NCBI GenBank assembly: GCA_028818695.1
Contig: JAPPNK010000018.1
Coordinates: 188,151 to 206,648 of the forward strand
Reading direction: 5' to 3'
Origin: Candidatus Poribacteria bacterium
GTDB taxonomy: Bacteria > Poribacteria > WGA-4E > GCA-2687025
DNA: 18,498 bases
Shown here: positions 13,713-18,498 of the stretch, one piece after another
Layout: every line of letters starts with the position of its first letter
Position numbering within the stretch: position 1 is the stretch's first letter
The notes under the pieces: model-generated
What the model saw: only the letters and a program-made list of their open reading frames with translations
What the model was told of the DNA's origin: nothing
Databases searched by the model: none
Position numbers and translations under genes: made by a program

Positions 13713-13741
13713 ATTTTACACACGCGCCGCTCCGTTGGCAA
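13713..13741 (-). promoter_or_regulatory. Promoter of the rpiB operon
   Basis: On the minus strand, TTGCCA (13741-13736) is followed after 17 nt by TAAAAT (13718-13713). The predicted start is near 13706, about 28 nt before the rpiB ATG. Confidence 0.6.
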
Positions 13742-13752
13742 ACGGCGGGCGT

Positions 13753-13796
13753 TGACCGCAGCGCCTTTCAAACGCCCCAACTTAAAGGCGAGGTCA
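13753..13796. promoter_or_regulatory. Dyad between divergent rpiB and tatA promoters
   Basis: TGACC (13753-13757) and CGCCTTT (13762-13768) are mirrored by AAAGGCG (13784-13790) and GGTCA (13792-13796). This gives 12 paired bases in two blocks around a 15-nt centre. It lies between the two -35 boxes and could be an operator or cruciform. No regulator gene is adjacent. Confidence 0.35.
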
Positions 13797-13806
13797 GAAC
13801 CCGAGC

Positions 13807-13835
13807 TTGCGAAGCTCCGAAACCTGCGTTATACT
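13807..13835 (+). promoter_or_regulatory. Promoter of the tatAC operon
   Basis: TTGCGA (13807-13812) is followed after 17 nt by TATACT (13830-13835). The predicted start is near 13842, about 29 nt before the tatA ATG. Confidence 0.65.
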
Positions 13836-13870
13836 TAACAAGAAACGCCTTCAAAGCAAGGAGACGCGAC

Positions 13871-14089
13871 ATGCCCAACATCGGCCCCTTCGAAATCGTA
13901 CTTTTACTGGTGGTCGGACTCCTCTTCTTTGGCAGCAAGCGGCTGCCCGAAATGGCAAAGTCGTTTGGACAAGCCATCCAAGAGTTCAAGAATGTCGGCA
14001 AGCAGGTGCAAAAAGATGTCGAGACGGCGCTCAAAGAGGAGCCGCCGGAGTCGACCGAAAAGCCGCCGAAGCAGACCTCCGCCTCCTAA
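13871..14089 (+). CDS. tatA: Twin-arginine translocase subunit TatA/E
   Basis: This is a 72-residue membrane protein with the TatA pattern. It has a short N-terminal transmembrane helix (about 6-20), the FG hinge at 20-21, and the amphipathic helix SKRLPEMAKSFGQAIQEFK. A charged tail rich in Glu, Lys and Pro follows. It forms the pore component that moves folded twin-arginine proteins across the inner membrane with TatC. The start is the ATG at 13871 with AGGAG seven bases upstream; the frame is open far upstream but only this start gives TatA. TatC follows 24 bp later. No separate TatB is seen, as in many minimal TatAC systems. Confidence 0.95.
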   Translation: MPNIGPFEIVLLLVVGLLFFGSKRLPEMAKSFGQAIQEFKNVGKQVQKDVETALKEEPPESTEKPPKQTSAS

Positions 14090-14113
14090 AAGAACCGACG
14101 CGGGAGCTCAAGC

Positions 14114-15028
14114 GTGCGCCTCAAACGCGCAAACGCCGAAGCCTCAATGACGTTTTTGGAGCATCTGGACGAGCTCCGAAGCCGCCTGATACGCGTACTC
14201 ATTGCGCTCGGCGTCGGCGTCGCGCTTGCCTTCCCGTTTCGGAATCAGCTTTACAACCTGCTTCTGAAACCGCAGGCAATACGCATTCAGAACGGCATCG
14301 CCGACATCGTCAGCTGGGCGGGCGATCTGGGGCTGCAGTCCAACGCCGCCGCTTATGCCGAAATATGGCTGCGGGCGGGAGCCTCCGGGCAAACGCCCTT
14401 CACCCCCATTTTCCACAGCCCCCTAGAGCCGTTCACAACGCTTTTCAGACTCTGCATCATGGCGGGCGGGATCGCCGCGTCCCCGTATGTGATCTATCAG
14501 ATATGGGCGTTTGTCGTCCCCGCGCTGCGAAAAGCCGAAAAAGGCGTCGCCGCGCGGCTTGGGCTTCTGCTGACCGTCTTCTTCATCCTTGGGACGTTGT
14601 TCGCTTTCTTCATCGCCGCGCCGCTGTTCTTGGAGCTGTCGGCGAACCTGTGGCGTTCGCCTGAGATCAACCTTAAGCCTGAAAACCTGTGGACATTCGA
14701 TAAGTACACAAGTTTTCTTTTCCTAATGACGGTCGCTTTCGGCGCCGCCTTTGAGCTGCCGTTGGTGATGGCGTTCCTGACGCATCTGGACATCGTACGC
14801 GCGAACACCTACCGCGAAAAGCGGCGCGTCGCCTACTTCGGATTGATGGTCGCCGCGGCGGTCCTCACGCCCGGCGACATCGTCCCGATGCTCATGATGG
14901 CCGCGCCGTTGATCGGGCTATACGAATTCGGCGTTCTGCTGGCGTCCATCATGGGCAGGCGGCTGGATCGGCGGTATCAACTTCAAACCCAAACGAACGA
15001 AACACTCACCGACGGGGAAAATGACTGA
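14114..15028 (+). CDS. tatC: Twin-arginine translocase subunit TatC
   Basis: This 304-residue multi-spanning protein is the signal-peptide receptor of the Tat pathway. MTFLEHLDELRSRL (12-25) is the family N-terminal signature. SPYVIYQIWAFVVPALRKAEK (123-143) includes the conserved Glu near E103 of E. coli TatC, and LTPGD (251-255) matches the late conserved loop. It has about 304 residues against the usual 240-260. Most of the excess lies in the first periplasmic loop (about 52-100), before the conserved SPLEPF. The GTG at 14114 has GGGAG with a 7-base spacer and is preferred over the ATG at 14147, which has none. The end overlaps the next gene by 8 nt. Confidence 0.94.
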   Translation: MRLKRANAEASMTFLEHLDELRSRLIRVLIALGVGVALAFPFRNQLYNLLLKPQAIRIQNGIADIVSWAGDLGLQSNAAAYAEIWLRAGASGQTPFTPIFHSPLEPFTTLFRLCIMAGGIAASPYVIYQIWAFVVPALRKAEKGVAARLGLLLTVFFILGTLFAFFIAAPLFLELSANLWRSPEINLKPENLWTFDKYTSFLFLMTVAFGAAFELPLVMAFLTHLDIVRANTYREKRRVAYFGLMVAAAVLTPGDIVPMLMMAAPLIGLYEFGVLLASIMGRRLDRRYQLQTQTNETLTDGEND

Positions 15029-15782
15029 TCAACACGACGCCTTTGCCGCCCTTTACGATCTTCAAAAAATGGACGACGCCCTGCTGGAACTTTTGAAGCA
15101 GCGGCGGTCTCTTGGCAAGGAAGCCAAGACGCTGGCGGCGCAGCGCGCCGAAGCCGACCAGCGGCTCGAAGAGCTGAAAGACGCCTATAAACGCGCTTAT
15201 CTAGACCATTCCAAGGTTGAATCGCAGCTGGAAGCGGAGCAGGCGAACCTTGCGGAATATCAAAAAAAGCTGCTGGCTGCGGCGGACGCTGTTGAATATA
15301 CCGGCTTTGAACGGCAGATACGGACGACAGGGAACGCTGTCGGTCTGCTTGAAGAGGACACGATTCAGCTCATGCTGCAGATGGACGCGGCGAAAGAGGA
15401 GATGGAGAACGGCGAAAAAGAGCGCGCCCTCTTCGAAAAAGAGTGTGTAGAAAAACGAAAAGATCTTGCTGATCATGCGAAAGAGCTGGAGAGGCAGATT
15501 CAAGGAAAAAAGGAGGAGCGGGCGCAGCAAGCTCAAAAAACGCCCGTCCAGATATTGAAGCAGTACGCCCGATGGCGAAAAGCGCGCAACACGTCCATGA
15601 TCGCCAAGGTCGTCATTTCCGACGAAAAAGAGCGCGGCGGCGCCGTCGTTTACGCATGCAGCGAATGCTCCATGAACATACCGCCGCAGACGATTTTGGA
15701 GACGCAAACGAAGCCTGAAAACCAGAACTGCCCTTCCTGCTCGCGAATCCTATGGCCGCCGAAAGCGCCCAGCGCCGAATGA
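15021..15782 (+). CDS. Coiled-coil protein with C4-type zinc ribbon (CT398-like)
   Basis: This 253-residue protein has a long heptad-rich coiled coil from about 20 to 185. A C-terminal zinc ribbon follows, with C213-x2-C216 (ACSECSMNIPPQ) and C237-x2-C240 (NCPSCSRILW). This arrangement matches the C4-type zinc ribbon family that includes chlamydial CT398. Members have been linked to nucleic-acid or envelope-related roles, and the function here is not established. The ATG at 15021 overlaps the end of tatC by 8 nt, so translation is probably coupled. Its stop overlaps the following glycosyltransferase start (ATGA). Confidence 0.85.
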   Translation: MTDQHDAFAALYDLQKMDDALLELLKQRRSLGKEAKTLAAQRAEADQRLEELKDAYKRAYLDHSKVESQLEAEQANLAEYQKKLLAAADAVEYTGFERQIRTTGNAVGLLEEDTIQLMLQMDAAKEEMENGEKERALFEKECVEKRKDLADHAKELERQIQGKKEERAQQAQKTPVQILKQYARWRKARNTSMIAKVVISDEKERGGAVVYACSECSMNIPPQTILETQTKPENQNCPSCSRILWPPKAPSAE

Positions 15783-16759
15783 GCGAAAAGAGCGCGACTC
15801 CCGGCATCAGCGTCATCGCGCCCGTCTATAACGAGCGGGAAAATCTGCGCGAGCTGCACGCCCAGATACAGGCGGCGCTGAAAAGGATTCCGCTCCAGAG
15901 CGAGATTCTTTATATTGACGACGGCTCCAGCGACGGCTCCGCCGACATTCTGCGTGAAATCGCCGAATCGACGCCCAACGCCTCGGCGATCCTTTTTAGG
16001 CGGAACTTTGGGCAGACGGCGGCGCTGAGCGCAGGGTTTCAGCATGCGGCAGGGAATGTCGTTGTCGCGCTGGACGCCGACCTGCAGAACGATCCCGCCG
16101 ACATTCCGAGGCTGCTGGAGAAGCTGGACGAGGGGTACGACCTTGTCAGCGGGTGGCGAAAAAAAAGACGGGACGGATTTTTGCTTCGGCGCTTGCCGTC
16201 GATTGCCGCCAACCGACTCATACGCCGACTCACAGGGGCGCAGTTGAGAGATTACGGCTGCACGTTGAAGGCGTATCGAAAAGATTTGGTTGAGAACATT
16301 CGCCTCTACGGAGAGATGCACAGGTTCATTCCCGCCCTTGCCCACTGGATCGGGGCGAATATGACCGAGATTGAGGTGAATCACCGCCCGCGAACTTGGG
16401 GGAGATCCAAATACGGGCTGTCGCGCGCGACGAGAGTGCTGCTTGACCTCGCGACGGTGCTGTTTTTGATGAATTACTCGACTCGTCCGATACAGATATT
16501 CGGCAAGTTCGGATTGTTGAGCGGTACCGCCGGCTTTCTCATTTGCGCTTGGCTTACGATTGGAAAGTTTCTTAAGCCAGAGCATTATTCGCTGCTGGAG
16601 CGGATGCCGATGTTGATGTTGGGGATCCTGCTGATCTTTTTTGGGGGGCAGTTGATCACGCTTGGGCTTTTGGGCGAAATGATGACGCGGGCTTACTACG
16701 AGGCGCAGGAGAAGCCGATCTATGTTGTACGGGAGATTGTGCGAGGGAACGGGCGTTAA
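15779..16759 (+). CDS. Family 2 glycosyltransferase, polyprenyl-phosphate (DPM1/GtrB-like) type
   Basis: This 326-residue membrane-bound enzyme has a GT-A domain: SVIAPVYNERENL (11-23), YIDDGSSDGS (45-54), DADLQNDP (99-106, DxD-type metal site), DYGCTLKAYRK (158-168) and HRPRTWGRSKYG (202-213). Two transmembrane helices follow (about 240-262 and 277-298), as in GtrB and ArnC. Such enzymes move a sugar from a nucleotide donor to undecaprenyl phosphate at the cytoplasmic face; the sugar is unknown. The start chosen is the ATG at 15779, whose ATGA overlaps the previous stop. An in-frame ATG at 15752 would add nine residues. The stop overlaps the convergent rsfS stop. Confidence 0.9.
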   Translation: MSEKSATPGISVIAPVYNERENLRELHAQIQAALKRIPLQSEILYIDDGSSDGSADILREIAESTPNASAILFRRNFGQTAALSAGFQHAAGNVVVALDADLQNDPADIPRLLEKLDEGYDLVSGWRKKRRDGFLLRRLPSIAANRLIRRLTGAQLRDYGCTLKAYRKDLVENIRLYGEMHRFIPALAHWIGANMTEIEVNHRPRTWGRSKYGLSRATRVLLDLATVLFLMNYSTRPIQIFGKFGLLSGTAGFLICAWLTIGKFLKPEHYSLLERMPMLMLGILLIFFGGQLITLGLLGEMMTRAYYEAQEKPIYVVREIVRGNGR

Positions 16760-17169
16760 AAATCGCGCGCCGTGAACGCGGCGGCTTCTTCCGCGTCGTC
16801 CCATTCTGCGTCGATTTCGATGCCCTCGCCGGTGAGGCGTTCGGAGGGGGCGTCTGCCCATAGGCGTTCGAGTCCGTACTGCTCCCGCACCTCGCCCACA
16901 AAGATATGGACGATCACATCGACATAGTCTAGGAGCGTCCAGTCGCTTTTGCGCCGTCCTTCTCGGCGCATCAGCCGGCAGCCTGCCGCCTTCATCTTCT
17001 CCTGAACCGCTTCGGCGACTCCCTCGGCGTGCGTGTCCGAGGTGCCGGAGCAGATCACAAAATAGTCGGTGAACGACGCAATGCCGCGCAGGTCTAAGAC
17101 CGCCACATCCGCCGCTTTTCGGCTCAACGCCGCTTCCGCCGCCACATTCGCCGCTTTAACCGCTTCCAT
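16756..17169 (-). CDS. rsfS: Ribosomal silencing factor RsfS
   Basis: This 137-residue Iojap/RsfS protein binds ribosomal protein L14 and blocks joining of the subunits during nutrient limitation. Signatures are SFTDYFVICSGTSDTH (32-47), SDWTLLDYVDVIVHIF (75-90) and REQYGLERLWADAP (95-108). In the second motif the usual Gly of DYGDV is Val. The acidic C-terminal tail is slightly longer than usual. The ATG at 17169 has GGAG seven bases upstream and overlaps the end of yqeK by 14 nt. Linkage of rsfS to yqeK is widely conserved in bacteria. Confidence 0.95.
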   Translation of the reverse strand: MEAVKAANVAAEAALSRKAADVAVLDLRGIASFTDYFVICSGTSDTHAEGVAEAVQEKMKAAGCRLMRREGRRKSDWTLLDYVDVIVHIFVGEVREQYGLERLWADAPSERLTGEGIEIDAEWDDAEEAAAFTARDF

Positions 17170-17734
17170 TTGAATTCTCCAGGCGCCTTAAGAGCTGGTT
17201 GCGCGCCTCCACTGTCCGCGGGTGAATCGACGCCCCCCGCTCCAGCAGAAACTGAAGGCGGTAACGCATCGCCAGCAACGCCCCCCGCTCCAGATCGCGC
17301 ATCGATTCGCGGAACACCTCGCCCGCCTGCGGATACGGACGCCCTGGCTCGCAAAAATCTGCCGCGTAGAGCGCCATGTCCAACGCCGACATATCGGTCC
17401 ATCCTGTTGTGTGTCTCCGCGCCGCTTGACACACCTCCTCGCCCGCCCCGAAACGCTTCCGCGCAAACGCCGCGCCCGCAAACGCATGCCAGACGGACGG
17501 ATGCGCGCGGTCGTCTGCGTCTAGATGAACGCCCCAGCGTTCGCACGCCGCCAGCTGCTCCTCCGTTGTGCGCCACTTTTGAGAGTCGTGGAGAAGCGCC
17601 GCTTGTTCCGCATGTTCTGGGTTCAAGCCGTGCCGCTGCGCCAGCTCAAGCGACGTTTCCACAACGCCCTCCACATGGCGGAGGCGGCTCGGCGTCAGGC
17701 GGGATTCAAGATAGCGGCGTACCTTTTGAATCAT
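17156..17734 (-). CDS. yqeK: HD-domain protein YqeK (predicted symmetrical Ap4A hydrolase)
   Basis: This 192-residue HD-superfamily phosphohydrolase carries H20 (RLRHVEGV), the HD pair 49-50 (ALLHDSQK), H83 (WHAF), H108-TTG (RRHTTGWTDM) and a late Asp in LYAADFCEPGR (126). This is the YqeK order, including the LDxxLYxAD...EP signature. Characterised YqeK enzymes split diadenosine tetraphosphate to two ADP with a metal cofactor. I chose the ATG at 17734, four bases after the yacG stop; the frame continues to 17797 inside yacG. It overlaps rsfS by 14 nt, giving a compact yacG-yqeK-rsfS operon. Confidence 0.9.
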   Translation of the reverse strand: MIQKVRRYLESRLTPSRLRHVEGVVETSLELAQRHGLNPEHAEQAALLHDSQKWRTTEEQLAACERWGVHLDADDRAHPSVWHAFAGAAFARKRFGAGEEVCQAARRHTTGWTDMSALDMALYAADFCEPGRPYPQAGEVFRESMRDLERGALLAMRYRLQFLLERGASIHPRTVEARNQLLRRLENSNGSG

Positions 17735-17738
17735 CTGA

Positions 17739-17948
17739 TCAATCTTCGGCGCCGTCTTCGTTCGCTTCGGTGAGTTCGCCCTCGGTGCTGAGAACATACC
17801 GCTCGCTTAGCCAGTTGTCCAAGTCTGCCATTTTGCATCGTCGGCTGCAGAATGGAAAATGCTTCGGCAACGGGTTGCCCTTCACATACAAAAACGGACG
17901 GCCGCACATTCGGCACGGCATTGCAAAGCGGGTTGAGTCGGCGCTCAT
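17739..17948 (-). CDS. yacG: YacG-type zinc-finger protein (DNA gyrase inhibitor family)
   Basis: This 69-residue protein has C12-x2-C15 (PCRMCGRPF) and C34-x3-C38 (FCSRRCKMADLDNWLSERY), the treble-clef zinc finger and following helix of YacG. E. coli YacG binds GyrB and inhibits DNA gyrase. An acidic tail (EANEDGAED) follows, as is common in the family. The ATG at 17948 has AAGGA with a 7-base spacer. It is first of the yacG-yqeK-rsfS operon behind a near-consensus promoter. Confidence 0.92.
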   Translation of the reverse strand: MSADSTRFAMPCRMCGRPFLYVKGNPLPKHFPFCSRRCKMADLDNWLSERYVLSTEGELTEANEDGAED

Positions 17949-17983
17949 AACAGATTCCTTTCGCTGCGGATGCGTCTTGAGTT

Positions 17984-18012
17984 ATCATAAGGCTTAGGGC
18001 AGAACTTGTCAA
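17984..18012 (-). promoter_or_regulatory. Near-consensus sigma70 promoter of the yacG-yqeK-rsfS operon
   Basis: On the minus strand, a perfect TTGACA (18012-18007) is separated by exactly 17 nt from TATGAT (17989-17984). The predicted start is near 17977, about 29 nt before the yacG ATG. It is the strongest promoter in the window. Confidence 0.75.
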
Positions 18013-18055
18013 GGATAGACGGGTTTGCGCGATTGAATTTTAAGGATGGGCGCCG

Positions 18056-18436
18056 ATGAGCGATGAAGAAAAGACGCCGAAAACGGGGCGCGGCTGTTTA
18101 GCCGTTTTTTTAGTTCTGCTGGGGGCGGCCGGCGCCTTTGTCGGGTTTGGGTTGTGGAGAACCGGCGGATGGGACGGTTTCGTGCGCGAGTATCTGGTGA
18201 AAGGCTCGCTCAACAGCGTTCAGCAGCGCGCGCTGGATGTGCGCCCCGACGGGATCGCCGAAGCGGAGATCAACGAGGCTTTTGATGAGGCGCGCCAAGC
18301 CATCGACGAAGAGCGCATGGACCTGGAGGCGCTCGCGCCGAAGCTGAAAGAATTTCTAGAGAAGTACAAGCAGGTCAAGCCTTCCAACGCTGAGATGGGC
18401 ATATTTTTAGAGGATCTGCGCGGCGCCTCTCAGTGA
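18056..18436 (+). CDS. Small single-TM protein of unknown function
   Basis: This 126-residue protein has a short charged N-terminus (MSDEEKTPKTGRG) and a transmembrane helix at about 13-35 (CLAVFLVLLGAAGAFVGFGL). A helical, acidic and lysine-rich domain follows, including EAEINEAFDEARQAIDEERM and LAPKLKEFLEKYKQVKP. The N-terminus is probably cytoplasmic and the rest outside. The ATG at 18056 has AAGGA about 9 bases upstream. It is divergent from yacG. I recognise no family. The repeat at 18452-18498 begins 15 bp after the stop. Confidence 0.75.
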   Translation: MSDEEKTPKTGRGCLAVFLVLLGAAGAFVGFGLWRTGGWDGFVREYLVKGSLNSVQQRALDVRPDGIAEAEINEAFDEARQAIDEERMDLEALAPKLKEFLEKYKQVKPSNAEMGIFLEDLRGASQ

Positions 18437-18451
18437 ATCTCTGACCGACCT

Positions 18452-18498
18452 CATGCGTAAAGTTGGGACATTTGAACGAATGATCGCTCTATTGATGG
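18452..18498. repeat. Second copy of the MITE-like element end, cut by window edge
   Basis: This matches 8935-8981 over 47 nt with one mismatch and continues beyond the window. It includes the AGTTGGGACATT terminus (18461-18472). The shared CATGCGTAA before the terminus shows that the conserved unit starts at or before 18452. Confidence 0.7.

Noticed and set aside
15201-16861. Long minus-strand frames opposite the zinc-ribbon and glycosyltransferase genes
   Set aside because: The plus strand carries clear family motifs. The opposite frames are shadows of codon usage.
17170-17997. 275-residue plus-strand frame opposite yqeK and yacG
   Set aside because: It is Pro/Arg/Ala-rich without motifs and covers two well-recognised genes and their promoter.

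Overview
This 18.5 kb window is bacterial chromosome with moderately GC-rich, evenly composed, densely packed genes. Shine-Dalgarno sites are of the AGGAG type and promoters are sigma70-like. I see no rRNA, tRNA, CRISPR array, phage gene or transposase gene. The mix of a WD40-repeat exported protein, a phytanoyl-CoA dioxygenase, an MDR dehydrogenase with degenerate zinc ligands, Thermus-type 7Fe ferredoxins and an ECF sigma factor fused to a membrane and extracytoplasmic domain suggests an uncultured lineage such as Candidatus Poribacteria or a neighbour. That placement is an inference from gene content only.

Left part, all on the minus strand (1-8842). Reading with transcription from right to left: an MDR dehydrogenase, a Trm112-like protein, a LOG-family nucleotide phosphoribohydrolase and a 7Fe ferredoxin form a tight cluster with overlapping genes. 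Next comes a spacer of about 350 bp, then the sigma-TM-sensor fusion gene. Three more 7Fe ferredoxin genes follow in tandem, then a phytanoyl-CoA dioxygenase, pabB (aminodeoxychorismate synthase component I), and an exported WD40 beta-propeller protein that runs off the left edge.

Centre (8843-13678). A 381-bp spacer carries a promoter, a 12-bp tandem repeat and a MITE-like element of about 140 bp with inverted ends. A plus-strand lipoprotein of unknown function follows. Opposite it, rpiB, glpK, a lipoprotein made of three tandem repeats and a small membrane protein read leftward, probably as one operon.

Right part (13679-18498). Divergent promoters flank a dyad between rpiB and tatA. The plus-strand run tatA, tatC, zinc-ribbon coiled-coil protein and polyprenyl-phosphate-type glycosyltransferase has overlapping start and stop codons. 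It meets the minus-strand yacG-yqeK-rsfS operon tail to tail, with the two stop codons overlapping. yacG has a near-consensus promoter. A small single-TM protein follows, and the window ends in a second copy of the MITE-like terminus.

The most interesting signal is a short helical module with a D-x-[QE]-L core. It occurs three times in the rpiB/glpK-linked lipoprotein and once in the extracytoplasmic part of the membrane-tethered sigma factor. This points to an unrecognised domain shared by an envelope lipoprotein and a transcription-factor sensor.
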